The notes: generated from the letters alone by a model not told the origin. 36,365 nucleotides of DNA from Candidatus Xenolissoclinum pacificiensis L6 (GCA_000512675.1 AXCJ01000004.1:1-36365), one strand, 5' to 3'. Positions 8,666 through 19,331 are shown, counted from the stretch's first letter. Translations and numbers: made by a program.

Positions 8666-11098
8666 GTGAAAAAAAAAATTGATAAAAAAATCTCGATTAC
8701 AGAACATTATTTTTCTATTAAAAAGCAATATAATGATGCGATACTATTTTATAGATTAGGGGATTTTTATGAGATATTTGGAGAGGATGCTATAAAGGTA
8801 TCTAAGATTTTGAGTATTGTTCTGACCCATAGGGGTAAATTACAAAACTCTAGAGTTGAAATGTGTGGAGTTCCGCATCATAGTAGTCGTGTTTATATCT
8901 CGAAATTGTTAAAATCAGGACTAAAAGTTGCTATTTGTGAACAGATGGAAAGTGCTGAAGAAGCAAAGTCCAGAGGATGTAATTCTGTAATTAAGCGAGA
9001 AGTAGTGCGTGTTTTTACTCCTGGCACAGCAATTGATGATGATATGATTAGTAATGATCGTAATAATTATATTGTGTCCATAGTGATAGAGAAAGAAGAG
9101 ATATTCTCAATTGCATATGTTGATATATCATCAAAAGATTTTTTTTACCAGTCTCAGATCTCATATCAGGAACTGTACTCTGTGTTAGTTGCCCTACATC
9201 CGTCAGAGTCTTTGCTATCAGATAAATTAGCTCAGGATACAAAGATAAGTCATATGATGGCCTCTATGAATATTATGATGACATCATATGATGAAAGTTA
9301 TTTTTCTTATAACAGGTCAAGACATACAATTTTGGAGCATTATTCAATTGCTGATGAAAAAGTACTTGATATTCCTAACAGAACCACGCTTTGCGCTATA
9401 GGATCAATAATAGAGTATATTGTATCAACACAGATAGGTAATATGTATGTACTTGATTACCCGATCAATAGACAAGAAATGAGCAGAATGAGTATAGATG
9501 CTTCAGTTATTAAGAGTCTAGAGTTGTTTGAAACAGTGGAAAGGAAACATAAGGGAAGTGTTATTTCCACTCTTGATCGAACTATTACTGTTGAAGGTAA
9601 ACGCTTGTTAAAGACTATATTATTGAATCCGTTATGTGTTCCGGAAGATATAGAAGCACGTTTGGATGTAGTGGAATATTATGTGCAGAATACCCAGAAG
9701 CGTATTTTGATATCTGAATTATTATCTGAAGCATCAGATTTAGAGCGTTTGGTTTCTCGTTTTGTTCTGGGGTACACTAAACCTTATGATTTAGTATTGC
9801 TAAAGCATGAATTGCAAAATATTATTTCTATTTCGAAATTAATGGAGAGTAATATTAGTAATAATCCATCTTTATTACAAGGTATTTATGAAAATTTATC
9901 TTTCTCACATGAATTGTTTGAGAAATTATGTAGGTTCGTTAATGATAATATTGAAAAAAATGCTGATTCATATTATGTCAATATCACTCATCATGAAAAG
10001 TTGAATCTTTTGAATGAGAAGGTATGTCAACTTGAATCTCAAGTACAAGGCCTCATGAATGAGTATAGAAACGATACAGGTATTATAGGGTTGAAGATAA
10101 CCAATAATAATCTTATTGGTTATTATGTGGAAGTTCCGGTAAAATATGAGATTAAAGATGAAAGGTTTATTAGAAAGCAAGGTTTATCACAAGTTACTAG
10201 ATATACTACTGTGGAATTAATACAACTTGAGTCTGAGATTATAGCATGTAAAATAGAGTATAAAAATTTGGAAAATGAAGTCTTGAGTGAGTTATCAGAA
10301 GAAGTGAAAAATTGCTCTGAAGTATTATATCGTTTAGCTAGAAATAGGGCTTATTTAGATGTTCTGATATCTTTTTCGTCACTTTCAACTTGTTATGATT
10401 TTGTACGTCCGGTCTTAGATAATAGTTTGTCTATTGATATAATAGGAGGACAACATCCTTCTTTTTTAGATGTTGATAATTTTATGGTAAATGATTTACG
10501 TTTCTCAGATGATAATAATATCTCTATACTGACTGGGCCTAATATGGCGGGGAAGAGTACGTTTTTACGTCAAAATATGATGATCATAATTATGGCTCAA
10601 TCTGGAATGTTTGTGCCTGCAAAATCTGCTAGGATAGGGATTGTAGATAAAATTTTTAGTCGAGTAGGGGCATATGATAATATTTCTCGTGGTTACTCTA
10701 CATTTATGATCGAGATGGTTGAGACTGCTTTTATACTAAATAATGCCACTGATAGAAGCTTTATAATACTAGATGAAGTAGGACGTGGTACCTCATTGTA
10801 TGATGGTCTAGCAATTGCTCAATCTACTATTGAATATCTTTTATTATATTCTAAATCCAGAGTTTTATTCGCAACTCATTATAAGGAATTATCTGATCTT
10901 GCCACTAAACATAAATTAATATCATGTTTATGTCTGAATGTGAAGGTGGATGATGGGAAGATGTATTTTACTTATAAAGTCAAGGAAGGTGTAAGTGATA
11001 AATCATATGGTATTTATGTTGCTAAATTGGCAGGAGCTCCAAAATTTTTATTAGAAAGGGCACAAGAAATTTTATCAAAATATGAATTATCAGAATAG
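8666..11098 (+). CDS. mutS: DNA mismatch repair protein MutS
   Basis: MutS recognises mismatches and small loops in DNA and, with ATP, recruits MutL. The 810-residue protein is near full length (E. coli 853). The N-terminal mismatch motif FYE is at 34-36 (LGDFYEIFGE). The ATPase has Walker A GPNMAGKS at 624-631 and Walker B ILDEVGRGTS with Asp703-Glu704, followed by the TFATHY-like LFATHYKEL. The start is GTG at 8666: GAGGA sits at 8658-8662 at good spacing, and an ATG at 8645 lies out of frame and stops quickly. truB follows after 8 bases, so the two are probably cotranscribed. The 271-base gap upstream contains TATAAT at 8622-8627 as a possible -10. Confidence 0.97.
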   Translation: MKKKIDKKISITEHYFSIKKQYNDAILFYRLGDFYEIFGEDAIKVSKILSIVLTHRGKLQNSRVEMCGVPHHSSRVYISKLLKSGLKVAICEQMESAEEAKSRGCNSVIKREVVRVFTPGTAIDDDMISNDRNNYIVSIVIEKEEIFSIAYVDISSKDFFYQSQISYQELYSVLVALHPSESLLSDKLAQDTKISHMMASMNIMMTSYDESYFSYNRSRHTILEHYSIADEKVLDIPNRTTLCAIGSIIEYIVSTQIGNMYVLDYPINRQEMSRMSIDASVIKSLELFETVERKHKGSVISTLDRTITVEGKRLLKTILLNPLCVPEDIEARLDVVEYYVQNTQKRILISELLSEASDLERLVSRFVLGYTKPYDLVLLKHELQNIISISKLMESNISNNPSLLQGIYENLSFSHELFEKLCRFVNDNIEKNADSYYVNITHHEKLNLLNEKVCQLESQVQGLMNEYRNDTGIIGLKITNNNLIGYYVEVPVKYEIKDERFIRKQGLSQVTRYTTVELIQLESEIIACKIEYKNLENEVLSELSEEVKNCSEVLYRLARNRAYLDVLISFSSLSTCYDFVRPVLDNSLSIDIIGGQHPSFLDVDNFMVNDLRFSDDNNISILTGPNMAGKSTFLRQNMMIIIMAQSGMFVPAKSARIGIVDKIFSRVGAYDNISRGYSTFMIEMVETAFILNNATDRSFIILDEVGRGTSLYDGLAIAQSTIEYLLLYSKSRVLFATHYKELSDLATKHKLISCLCLNVKVDDGKMYFTYKVKEGVSDKSYGIYVAKLAGAPKFLLERAQEILSKYELSE

Positions 11099-11106
11099 GT
11101 AAAGAT

Positions 11107-11976
11107 ATGAAAATGAACGTTAATGCTTGGATTAATTTGAATAAGATTCCTGATCATAGTTCTTATGATATGGTGCGTATTTTAAAAAGGCGTTTTAATA
11201 GTAAGATGGGATATCTTGGGACTTTGGATCCGATTGCGACAGGAGTATTACCAGTTGGATTGGGAACAGCAACAAAGTTGATCTATTACTGTGATAATAT
11301 GGATAAAAGTTATACTTTTACTATTCAATGGGGTATTGACTATGATAGTATAGATCGCACTGGGAATATTATTGGAACATGTCAGAAAAGATTTTCTATT
11401 TTGGAAATAGATGCAGTAATACCTAAGTTTATCGGTTATATTGAACAGGTTCCTCCTAGATTTTCTGCTGTGAAGATAAATGGAGTACGAGCATATTCAT
11501 TAATGAGGAAAGGTATTACCGATTTTGATATAAAAGGGCGTATGGTTAATGTATATGATCTTCGAATTCTGTCACATACCGGAGAGAAGACAACATTTTT
11601 TATGCACTGTGGAAAAGGAGTATATGTGAGATCAATTATTCGAGATATTGCAAATAATCTGGGAGGATTGGCACATGTTGTGGAACTTAGAAGAGATCAC
11701 GTGGGACCATTCTTGTTGGAGAATGCAGAAGATCCAAATAGTTCTACTAGATTCTATCCATTAGATTATATTCTGGATAAAAATTTTCAACTGAACATGT
11801 CGAGAGACGATGCCTTAAATATACTACAAGGAAAAACTGTTAACTATTCTGAATCACTAGAGGATGGAAAGACATACTATGCAAAATCTCGGGAATTTCT
11901 GATGATGATGAGATATGAGCAGGATATGTTGATACCTAAAAAAAACGTTAGAATAGAACCAGAATTTATTTTATAG
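11107..11976 (+). CDS. truB: tRNA pseudouridine(55) synthase TruB
   Basis: TruB converts uridine 55 in the T loop of tRNAs to pseudouridine. The 289-residue protein has the catalytic motif GTLDPIATGVLP with the nucleophile Asp41, the early NLNKIPDHSSYDMV segment (family LNKP-G-TS-D-V), and the later VPPRFSAVKINGVRAY and GVYVRSIIRDI motifs. It starts 8 bases after mutS with a GGTAAAG upstream that can serve as ribosome binding site. A second ATG at 11113 is a possible start. Its last 11 bases overlap, tail to tail, a 35-codon gene on the other strand (11966-12073). truB usually sits near rbfA and rpsO, so the pairing with mutS is a local arrangement. Confidence 0.95.
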   Translation: MKMNVNAWINLNKIPDHSSYDMVRILKRRFNSKMGYLGTLDPIATGVLPVGLGTATKLIYYCDNMDKSYTFTIQWGIDYDSIDRTGNIIGTCQKRFSILEIDAVIPKFIGYIEQVPPRFSAVKINGVRAYSLMRKGITDFDIKGRMVNVYDLRILSHTGEKTTFFMHCGKGVYVRSIIRDIANNLGGLAHVVELRRDHVGPFLLENAEDPNSSTRFYPLDYILDKNFQLNMSRDDALNILQGKTVNYSESLEDGKTYYAKSREFLMMMRYEQDMLIPKKNVRIEPEFIL

Positions 11977-12073
11977 CATCTAAATCCACTAAATTTCCGG
12001 CAAGAGAATAAAGCAATATTACAAAGGCCAGAATTATAACTAGGAATAAGTTGTTGCGTTGCTTGTATGTCAT
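11966..12073 (-). CDS. Small membrane protein, CoxF-like, 35 residues
   Basis: An ATG at 12073-12071 opens a 35-codon frame ending at TAA 11968-11966. It starts 27 bases after the end of ctaB on the same strand. The protein begins with a basic stretch (MTYKQRNN), has one hydrophobic helix (about residues 9-26, LFLVIILAFVILLYSLAG) and ends with a short acidic tail (NLVDLDAIK). This shape, and the place right after ctaB in a cox operon, match the small CoxF protein of alphaproteobacterial oxidase clusters (basic N-terminus, then LxFVVLFY-like helix). The identification is by position and shape, not alignment. The end overlaps the end of truB by 11 bases. It probably acts in cytochrome oxidase assembly or as an accessory peptide in the inner membrane. 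Confidence 0.6.
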   Translation of the reverse strand: MTYKQRNNLFLVIILAFVILLYSLAGNLVDLDAIK

Positions 12074-12099
12074 ATATTTTAAGAATATATAGTAATTTA

Positions 12100-12999
12100 C
12101 TAGATGATACTATCTATTATCACAGTTGTCAAAATAATAAACATATAAGCTATTGACCAGAAGAAAGCCTTCCTACTATGCTTATTATTTATAAATATAC
12201 CTATAAAGAAATAAAGAAATATGATGTTAGATATACTCGATATTATAAGGTACAACAAACTCAACGACTCTATTTTGATGAACATCAAGATAGATACATA
12301 TATCATACAAAAAGTATATGATAGTATATATAGCTTTGTTATTTTTTCTCCCATAACGGAATATAACATGGGTATATTAACTTTTTCATAGTATACTGCA
12401 TTTGTGATCGATAATACCCAGAAGTGAGGTGGACTCCAAAAGAATATTAGGAAAAATATCATCCAAGCTTGCATTGATAAATCATAGGACATAGCACTAT
12501 AACCAACTAAGGGAGGTATACATCCACATATACCTCCTATTTCGGTACTATGAAAAGTTTTTCTTTTTAAGTACATGGTGTAGAATACCACGTAGTACAA
12601 TACAGCACAAAGCAACAATGCTGAGGATAAAATATTGACCATGAAATACATTAATCCGACTGAGATTGATGATAGCAGTATTCCAGAGAGTAGAGCAAAA
12701 TCTCTATTTACAGCGCCGATAGGAATGGCACGATTTTTGGTTCTGGGCATTAGAGCATCTATGTCTGAATCATAGAACATATTTATCGCCGCTGCTCCAG
12801 CTGTGGAGAAGGAGATACCAATAAGAGTGATTACCACTTTACTAATTTCCGAATCAAAACTATAGGGTAATGCTACAGCTATCCCTGCAAAACACGAAAT
12901 CAATGACATTAAACATATACCTGGTTTATAGATACTAAAATGATATTTAAATATCTCAAACCAGGTTAGTTCTCTATTGTTCAATATTCTGTTGATCAT
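12100..12999 (-). CDS. ctaB: Protoheme IX farnesyltransferase (heme O synthase)
   Basis: CtaB/CyoE transfers a farnesyl group to protoheme to make heme O, the precursor of heme A for cytochrome c oxidase. The 299-residue protein is almost all transmembrane helix (about eight or nine segments). It has the prenyltransferase motif [12 protein letters not shown] followed by PRTKNRAIP, and a second loop [13 protein letters not shown]. The start overlaps the end of coxA by 26 bases, so translation is probably coupled. The minus-strand order coxB, coxA, ctaB, small CoxF-like gene is that of alphaproteobacterial oxidase operons. ctaG and coxC are not in this cluster. Confidence 0.95.
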   Translation of the reverse strand: MINRILNNRELTWFEIFKYHFSIYKPGICLMSLISCFAGIAVALPYSFDSEISKVVITLIGISFSTAGAAAINMFYDSDIDALMPRTKNRAIPIGAVNRDFALLSGILLSSISVGLMYFMVNILSSALLLCAVLYYVVFYTMYLKRKTFHSTEIGGICGCIPPLVGYSAMSYDLSMQAWMIFFLIFFWSPPHFWVLSITNAVYYEKVNIPMLYSVMGEKITKLYILSYTFCMIYVSILMFIKIESLSLLYLIISSISNIIFLYFFIGIFINNKHSRKAFFWSIAYMFIILTTVIIDSII

Positions 13000-14554
13000 G
13001 TTTTTTATCTAGAAAGTCTTCTTCTGATATGTGAAATGGTACAGGAGAAGGTAATTTCCACTCTAATGTATTAGCATTCCAGGGATTAGCAGGGCACTCT
13101 CGTCCATTTTTGAACAGATCATAAATTATGTATAAGAACAATATAACGGATAAAGAGGATATGCCAGATCCTAAAGTAGAGACATAGTTCCAACCATTAA
13201 AAGCACTGGTATAATCAGGTATTCTACGAGGCATTCCTGCCAAACCTAAAAAGAATTGAGGAAAGAATGTGATATTTGAGCCCATAAATATCATGACAAA
13301 GTGTAATACAGCCAGTTTTTCATTGTATTGTTTTCCAGAAATTTTTCCAATCCAGTAATAAAAACCTGAAAATACAGCAAATATTGCAGATATTGCCATG
13401 ACGTAATGAAAGTGAGCAACCACGTAATAAGTATCATGATATTGAATATCAAGTGGAGTATTTGCAAGGGTTATTCCAGTTACTCCTCCGATTAAGAATA
13501 AGAACATGAATCCCAAAGCAAATAACATAGGGGCTTTGAATTCTATAGAACCTCCCCACATGGTTCCTATCCAGCTAAATATTTTAATCCCTGTTGGTAC
13601 TCCTATTATCATTGTTGCAACAGAGAAATAGGTCAGAACATTTAATGACAGTCCTGTTGTAAACATATGATGTGCCCACACTATACTACCTAGTATTGCG
13701 ATTGAAATAATGGCATAAACCATTCCTACATAACCAAATATAGGTTTTCTTGAGAATGTTGATATTACTTGACTAATTATTCCAAAAGAAGGGATTACCA
13801 ACACATAAACTTCAGGATGACCAAATAACCAGAAAAGATGCTGATATAACAATGGATCTCCACCTCCACCAGGATCAAAAAAGCTTGTTCCAAAATTTCT
13901 GTCAGCTAAAAGCATTGTTATTGCTCCTGCTAAGATTGGTACAACTACCACTATGATAAAAGAGGTAACAAATATTGCCCATACAAACAGAGGAACTTTG
14001 CTCCAAGTCATGCCTTTAATTCTCATATTAAAGACAGTTGAAATGATATTTATTGAACCTAATATCGATGAAAGCCCTGCTAAATGCAAGGAAAAGATAG
14101 CTAAATCAACACTCATACCTTGTTGTCCAGCAGTTGAAAGTGGGGGATACACAGTCCAGCCTACTCCTGGGCCTTCCCCCACAAACATTGAAAGTATCGC
14201 CATACATGCAGAAAAGAATACAAGCCAAAAGCTTATGTTATTGAGGCGAGGAAACGCCATATCAGGAGCTCCTATCATTAATGGTACGAACCAGTTTCCA
14301 AAACCTCCTATTAAGGCAGGCATTAGCATGAAAAATACCATTATAATACCATGTACGGTGACTGCAACATTATATGCCTGATAATTTTCTACAAACACGT
14401 CTACATGTGCTAATTGTAATCTCATTGCAATTGAGATGATAAACCCCAGTAGACCTGATGTAATAGAAAATATCAGATACAAAGATCCTATATCTTTATG
14501 ATTTGTTGAAAATAACCATCTTTTCAAACCTGTTGGTATGTCATGTTCTGACAT
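12974..14554 (-). CDS. coxA: Cytochrome c oxidase subunit I
   Basis: Subunit I of the aa3-type terminal oxidase contains heme a and the heme a3-CuB site where oxygen is reduced. The 526-residue, twelve-helix protein shows the CuB/His-Tyr region [16 protein letters not shown], the paired His in AHHMFTTGL, the heme ligand region [14 protein letters not shown] and the proton-channel segments [10 protein letters not shown] and [10 protein letters not shown]. All are intact. It lies 26 bases after coxB and overlaps ctaB by 26 bases. A strong GGGGG stretch precedes the start on the coding strand (14560-14565). The presence of aa3 oxidase shows oxygen respiration in this reduced genome. Confidence 0.98.
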   Translation of the reverse strand: MSEHDIPTGLKRWLFSTNHKDIGSLYLIFSITSGLLGFIISIAMRLQLAHVDVFVENYQAYNVAVTVHGIIMVFFMLMPALIGGFGNWFVPLMIGAPDMAFPRLNNISFWLVFFSACMAILSMFVGEGPGVGWTVYPPLSTAGQQGMSVDLAIFSLHLAGLSSILGSINIISTVFNMRIKGMTWSKVPLFVWAIFVTSFIIVVVVPILAGAITMLLADRNFGTSFFDPGGGGDPLLYQHLFWLFGHPEVYVLVIPSFGIISQVISTFSRKPIFGYVGMVYAIISIAILGSIVWAHHMFTTGLSLNVLTYFSVATMIIGVPTGIKIFSWIGTMWGGSIEFKAPMLFALGFMFLFLIGGVTGITLANTPLDIQYHDTYYVVAHFHYVMAISAIFAVFSGFYYWIGKISGKQYNEKLAVLHFVMIFMGSNITFFPQFFLGLAGMPRRIPDYTSAFNGWNYVSTLGSGISSLSVILFLYIIYDLFKNGRECPANPWNANTLEWKLPSPVPFHISEEDFLDKKHDQQNIEQ

Positions 14555-14580
14555 TTCTGTACCCCCCTAAAATATATTAA

Positions 14581-15354
14581 CTATTGAGACTTCACCCATT
14601 TCTTAAAATCATCTTTACTGATAGCTTCAATCACAATTGGCATGAACCCATGATATGCTCCACACAATTCATAACACTGTCCATAATACACTCCTTCTTT
14701 ATCAATTTCAAACCATGTTTCATTTATTTTGCCAGGTATGGCATCTCTTTTAACTCCTAGAGAAGGAACTCCAAAACTGTGTATAACGTCACCACTACTC
14801 ACTAGTACTCTAATAACAGTTCCTACTGGCAGTATAAGTCTGTTATCTACTTCAAGTAATCTGCGTTGATTTTCAGAAATATCATAAACTATATTACTAT
14901 CGTAGTTTATTTCATAATCCGGATAGTCATAATTCCAGTACCACTGGTATCCGGCAACTTTGATTGTCATATCTGCTTCAGGTATTTTTTCCGAATAAGA
15001 AAGTAACTTGATAGAAGGAAATGATATTGCGATAACAATCAAGATAGGTATCAGAGTCCAGGCAATTTCAATAGCAGTGTTATGAGAAGTTGTCGAAGGC
15101 ACAGGATTTGATTTCTTATTGTAACGTATAAGAACATATATGGTTATCATAGTTACAAATAATACTATTAGGAACATGATAATGAATATTAAGTTTTGAA
15201 ACGCTGTAACTTTTCTCATAAAATTATTTCCCGCTTCTTGGAAACCCAATTGCCACTGTTCTGGACCACTTGCATGAGCACAGGTTGCAAAAAAAACTAT
15301 CAACAAAGATACTAGATAACTAGAGGAGAATCTATTTATATACTTCGAAAACAT
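14581..15354 (-). CDS. coxB: Cytochrome c oxidase subunit II
   Basis: Subunit II accepts electrons from cytochrome c at its binuclear CuA centre and passes them to subunit I. I start it at the ATG 15354-15352, since this gives a clean signal peptide ending ...FFATCAHA before SGPEQW. An in-frame ATG at 15444 would add 30 residues rich in His, Arg and Cys with no signal character, but is possible because neither start has a clear ribosome binding site. Two transmembrane helices follow (about 40-65 and 85-105). The periplasmic cupredoxin domain has AGYQWYW and the CuA motif YGQCYELCGAYHGFMP (C-x3-C-x3-H-x2-M). First gene of the coxB-coxA-ctaB operon. Confidence 0.93.
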   Translation of the reverse strand: MFSKYINRFSSSYLVSLLIVFFATCAHASGPEQWQLGFQEAGNNFMRKVTAFQNLIFIIMFLIVLFVTMITIYVLIRYNKKSNPVPSTTSHNTAIEIAWTLIPILIVIAISFPSIKLLSYSEKIPEADMTIKVAGYQWYWNYDYPDYEINYDSNIVYDISENQRRLLEVDNRLILPVGTVIRVLVSSGDVIHSFGVPSLGVKRDAIPGKINETWFEIDKEGVYYGQCYELCGAYHGFMPIVIEAISKDDFKKWVKSQ

Positions 15355-15623
15355 ACCAAAAATACAACGACTGTTTAATTTAGTTCTACAACGGTGTGTA
15401 CCCGCCAACCTATCATGATAATGTAACATAAAATTCATTTGCATGCTATCGTAATATTACTACTAACAACTAATTAGGCATTATGTTAATTAAAAAAGTA
15501 TTATCTGGGTTATTTAGTTAAAATACCTTTACTGGAATATTGTTCTGATCTAAAGAGGATTGAGTATTTTTTGAGGATAATATATTCTTGGAGAGTAGTC
15601 TGTTGTTTGTTGCGTTATGAAAA

Positions 15624-17021
15624 ATGAGTACTTCAATACTTAGAGCATTCTCCAAGATTCATAACTATTCTTGGTTGAAATTGATTAAACTATTTCCTGT
15701 TGAGAAATCTAAACCTGCTATATTAGGAATAGCTGAACTTAAAGATAAAAAAAGTGTTGCAGTACTAGAAAGTGCTGTGAAGGATTTTGTTTCTCCGAAT
15801 TTGGATAATTCGCAGATTATGAGAAATAGTGTGATGTTAGGAAATCTGTACATGATTCTTAATGTTGAAGATAAGAAAAAGTTTCTGCATATATTAAAGG
15901 ATTCTTGCGATGTAGATATTGATGCATTGAAAACAGCAATAGATTTATGCTACCAGGATGAATATTCCGATAAATCCAGGTTGAAGTTGATAAATATTCT
16001 ACACTCAGGTCGTAATAGAATTTTTAGGCAATTTGTTTTTGTACAGGATGGGTTGAAGTTTTTGGTTGATATGAGGGCGGATTTAATTGAGTACTCAAAA
16101 GAAGATAAAACGTTGAAGCCCTTGGCTGATGAGCTGAAAGTCATATTATCTTCTTGGTTTGATACTGGTTTATTAGATCTAGTCAGAATTACATGGGATG
16201 ATAAGGCTTCTTTATTGGAAAAGATTATGCGTTATGAAGCTGTGCACGAGATAGAGTCGTGGGAGGATTTGCATTGCAGGTTATCAGGAAATAAGCATTG
16301 CTATGCATTCTTTCATTATAAAATGCCTGATGAGCCCTTGATATTTGTTGAGATATATCTTAGCAATAAGGTTGAGGTTAAAATGCATGATCTGCTTTTG
16401 AGAAATGAAAATTATCTCATGGAAAAGGATTCTGATTCTGGACTAACTCATGTAATCTTTTACTCTATTTCAAATACACAGAAGGGATTATTAGGGATTA
16501 ATCTTGGTAATTTTCTTATCAAGAGAGTTGTAGATAAAATTCATTGTGATTTGCCAAATGTAAAGTATTTTTATACTTTGTCTCCTATCACTGGATTTAG
16601 ATCGTGGTTGAAGCATGAGTGTGAAAAAAACTCTTGGAATTTCAATGTTGATAAGGAGAGAGTTTTATCTCTTGTTTATGAGAATGATTTTTCGAATCAT
16701 GATGATATAGATTCTTTAAAAGAAGGCTTGATGTCTTTATGTGCTTATTATTTATCGACTGCTGTTGATGAGAAGGGAAAGCATTATGACGCAGTAGCGA
16801 ATTTTCACCTTTCTAATGGAGCAAGTATATATGGTATAAATTGGATGTCTGATATTTCGAATAAAGGGTTGCATCAATCCTTTGGTATGATGGTTAACTA
16901 TGAATATGATGTTAACAGTATTAGTGACAGGTATATTGGATTTACATCAAATAAAAAAATTGAAGTTTCAAAAACTGTTGCAAACATGCATAAAAATATT
17001 AAAAAGATAGGAGTGTTGTAG
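15624..17021 (+). CDS. Malonyl-CoA decarboxylase
   Basis: This enzyme decarboxylates malonyl-CoA to acetyl-CoA. The 465-residue protein has the helical N-terminal domain (about 40-170) and the GNAT-like C-terminal domain of the family. Family stretches seen are [13 protein letters not shown] and [18 protein letters not shown] (about 204-244), [19 protein letters not shown] (about 279-297), TLSPITGF with the catalytic Ser320, and ANFHLSNGA with the catalytic His395. It heads a five-gene run with glmU-like, gapA, pgk and ppiD, the next start lying one base beyond its stop. In bacteria without malonate catabolism the enzyme may remove excess malonyl-CoA. FabD, which uses the same substrate, is elsewhere in this window. 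An adjacent mdc/mat malonate-use gene set is absent. The start has no strong Shine-Dalgarno. Confidence 0.9.
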   Translation: MSTSILRAFSKIHNYSWLKLIKLFPVEKSKPAILGIAELKDKKSVAVLESAVKDFVSPNLDNSQIMRNSVMLGNLYMILNVEDKKKFLHILKDSCDVDIDALKTAIDLCYQDEYSDKSRLKLINILHSGRNRIFRQFVFVQDGLKFLVDMRADLIEYSKEDKTLKPLADELKVILSSWFDTGLLDLVRITWDDKASLLEKIMRYEAVHEIESWEDLHCRLSGNKHCYAFFHYKMPDEPLIFVEIYLSNKVEVKMHDLLLRNENYLMEKDSDSGLTHVIFYSISNTQKGLLGINLGNFLIKRVVDKIHCDLPNVKYFYTLSPITGFRSWLKHECEKNSWNFNVDKERVLSLVYENDFSNHDDIDSLKEGLMSLCAYYLSTAVDEKGKHYDAVANFHLSNGASIYGINWMSDISNKGLHQSFGMMVNYEYDVNSISDRYIGFTSNKKIEVSKTVANMHKNIKKIGVL

Positions 17022-17022
17022 A

Positions 17023-18312
17023 ATGAGAAATGATATACATGATACAGAGATTGTTCTATTACCCAGCTCAGAATTTAGTTTTGCACTTGCTGGGCGTCCT
17101 GTTATACAACATATTCTTGATATACTACTTAAGCATTCGTTTGGGAAAATACACGTTTTTTTACATGATGAGAATATATGGCAAGATATTGTGTGTAGAC
17201 CTACCAAGACAAAAATCGAAGTGAGTAAGTTTTTATCTTTTGCAGAGAATATGAATGATGTAAAACGTAACACAAGTGCCAAGAAACTTATAATTATGCA
17301 CTCCAATCTACCTTTTTTGTCTGATAAATATATTGATATGCTGGTTAGTTCTGATAAGAAGGCAGGAGTATATGTATTTCCTGTATTACCTTCTGCAATT
17401 GTGGAGAATGTGTCTGGTGCTTCCGTTATGATTGATAGAAATAAAAATAATTGTGTAGAGAATGTGATAGTTGGATCTTCATCAAAAGGGGTGGATTATT
17501 CTAATGTAGATAGTACGGATACAAAGCTGTTATTTGCTCATATTCTAATGTTAGACACTGATTTGTTGCATGATATCTCCTCATGTAACAGTATTGTGGA
17601 TGCTCTGTGTTTATTGTCTAACAAGACACAAGATACTATTGAAGTTCTTGAGGGGGTATATGGTGCTTTATTTGAGATACGTGATTATGTTGATGTTTCT
17701 ATTGCAGAATCTATATTTCAGAATAATGTTGTAGAACATTTAATAGAATGCGGAGTAGTGATTATTTCTCCTGACACCAGTTACTTTGGATACAATATTG
17801 CTATTAGTAATGGGGTGACTATTTTTCCTAATACTTTTATTGGGAATAATACCACGATTGATTCTGGGGTGAAGGTTATGTCTTTTTCTTTTCTAGAGAA
17901 TGTACATATAAAAAGAGATGTTATTATTGGGCCGTTTGCGAAGCTGACTGATGATGTCCAAGTGAATAATAATAGTTGTGTTGGGAGCTTTGTAGAAGTT
18001 AAACGTAGTGTCATAGATGAAAATGTGAATATCAAACATCTTGCTTATGTTGGGGATGCAACAATCGGAGCAAATAGTAATATTGGTGCAGGTACTATTT
18101 TTTGTAACTATGATGGTGAGAAGAAAAATAATACCACAATAGGGCAAGATTCATTTATTGGGGCAAATTCTTCTATTATTGCTCCCGTAGAGATTGGTGA
18201 TAATGTAATTACAGCAGCAGGAAGTGTGATTAGTAAAAAGTTAGAAGATAGAGCTTTATATGCAACTCGTGGTAGAGTGATATACAAAAAGAATTATAAT
18301 ACAAGTAAATGA
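17023..18312 (+). CDS. GlmU-like protein with intact acetyltransferase and degenerate uridylyltransferase domain
   Basis: GlmU normally acetylates glucosamine-1-phosphate (C-terminal left-handed beta-helix) and then makes UDP-GlcNAc (N-terminal domain). The 429-residue protein keeps the helix from about 250, including [20 protein letters not shown] with the catalytic His339 (E. coli His363) and [12 protein letters not shown]. The sugar-phosphate Arg of GPFARL is Lys307. The N-terminal domain lost its signatures: LAAGKGTRM...PKVLH is replaced by LLPSSEFSF with about ten residues missing, GTAHA is absent, and YGDVPL reads HSNLPF (Asp to Asn95). [13 protein letters not shown] still marks the ancestry. 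GlmU is usually about 455 residues. It overlaps gapA by 4 bases (ATGA). The acetyltransferase role is likely; uridylyltransferase activity is not expected. Confidence 0.8.
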   Translation: MRNDIHDTEIVLLPSSEFSFALAGRPVIQHILDILLKHSFGKIHVFLHDENIWQDIVCRPTKTKIEVSKFLSFAENMNDVKRNTSAKKLIIMHSNLPFLSDKYIDMLVSSDKKAGVYVFPVLPSAIVENVSGASVMIDRNKNNCVENVIVGSSSKGVDYSNVDSTDTKLLFAHILMLDTDLLHDISSCNSIVDALCLLSNKTQDTIEVLEGVYGALFEIRDYVDVSIAESIFQNNVVEHLIECGVVIISPDTSYFGYNIAISNGVTIFPNTFIGNNTTIDSGVKVMSFSFLENVHIKRDVIIGPFAKLTDDVQVNNNSCVGSFVEVKRSVIDENVNIKHLAYVGDATIGANSNIGAGTIFCNYDGEKKNNTTIGQDSFIGANSSIIAPVEIGDNVITAAGSVISKKLEDRALYATRGRVIYKKNYNTSK

Positions 18313-19331
18313 TTATGGGTTTAAAAGTTGCTATAAATGGGTTAGGTAGAATCGGTAGATGTTTATTTCGTTTGATAATACCTGAACTGGTAAAGGGTAA
18401 TATTAGTTTGTTGGTTATAAATTCTCCAGCAGATGTTTCTACTTTGGTTCATCTGTTGTGCTATGATTCTACCTATGGTCGTTTTGAGTATTCTTTGGAA
18501 GTGCAGGGGAATGATCTTATAGTAGCAGGTAAGCATATTAGAGTATTACATGAGAGAGATCCTAGTTGCTTACCATGGTCAGAATTAATGATTGACTGTG
18601 TTTTGGAGTGCTCTGGGAAATTTAATGATTCTTCTATGATTCACGTGAAATCAGGTGCTAAAAAGGTATTGGTTTCCGCGCCTATGAAGAACGCAAATGC
18701 TTCTAATACAATTGTTAGAGGGGTGAATGATGAGGATCTTGATATATCATTGTCTGTCTATTCTGTTGGTTCTTGTACAACAAATTGTTTGTTACCTGTC
18801 CTTAAATTTTTAAATATTGGTTTGAATATCGAGAGTGCTTTTTTTACGACTATACATGCGTATACTAATGATCAGAATCTATTGGATAATAACCATAAAA
18901 GTAGTTTAAGGAGAGCTCGTACAGCATCATTATCGATGGTGCCTACTACAACAGGAGCTTCAAAAATATTAAAGCATCTCATACCTGATCTTTATGGAAA
19001 AGTACAAGGGACTGCTTTAAGGGTGCCAACTCATAATGTTTCTGTGTTAGATTTGGTAGTTTCGACAAGTGATGATAGTATTTCTGATACTAATCAGCTG
19101 AAAGAATTTATTGTTGATAATATTGATGGTCAGAATGATTTAGTATTGAATTATGAACGTGTACCTTTAGTATCAATCGATTATAATGGTAATCATTTTA
19201 GTGGGGTATTTGATCTTGAGGAGACATATTTTGTATCAAGTAAAATGTTTAGAGTATTAGTATGGTATGATAATGAATTCGCATTTAGTAAAAGAATGCT
19301 AGAAGTTATGTATTTGTTATTTAAGAAATGA
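18309..19331 (+). CDS. gapA: Glyceraldehyde-3-phosphate dehydrogenase, type I
   Basis: GAPDH interconverts glyceraldehyde-3-phosphate and 1,3-bisphosphoglycerate. Anaplasmataceae lack most of glycolysis, so it probably runs in the gluconeogenic direction with the adjacent Pgk. The 340-residue protein has the Rossmann motif INGLGRIGR (9-17), the catalytic Cys156 in SCTTN, the His in [10 protein letters not shown], and the anion-site region [15 protein letters not shown]. The residue after Asn in the second beta strand, Asp in NAD-specific enzymes (IND), is Ser39 (VINSPAD), which would relax or change cofactor choice. The ATG at 18309 overlaps the previous stop. ATG 18315 (MGLKVAING) is an alternative start that removes two residues. 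Its TGA overlaps the pgk ATG. Confidence 0.95.
   Translation: MIMGLKVAINGLGRIGRCLFRLIIPELVKGNISLLVINSPADVSTLVHLLCYDSTYGRFEYSLEVQGNDLIVAGKHIRVLHERDPSCLPWSELMIDCVLECSGKFNDSSMIHVKSGAKKVLVSAPMKNANASNTIVRGVNDEDLDISLSVYSVGSCTTNCLLPVLKFLNIGLNIESAFFTTIHAYTNDQNLLDNNHKSSLRRARTASLSMVPTTTGASKILKHLIPDLYGKVQGTALRVPTHNVSVLDLVVSTSDDSISDTNQLKEFIVDNIDGQNDLVLNYERVPLVSIDYNGNHFSGVFDLEETYFVSSKMFRVLVWYDNEFAFSKRMLEVMYLLFKK

Noticed and set aside
14581-15444. Longer start of coxB at 15444
   Set aside because: The extra 30 residues are rich in His, Arg and Cys and put the signal peptide in the interior; the start at 15354 gives a normal one.
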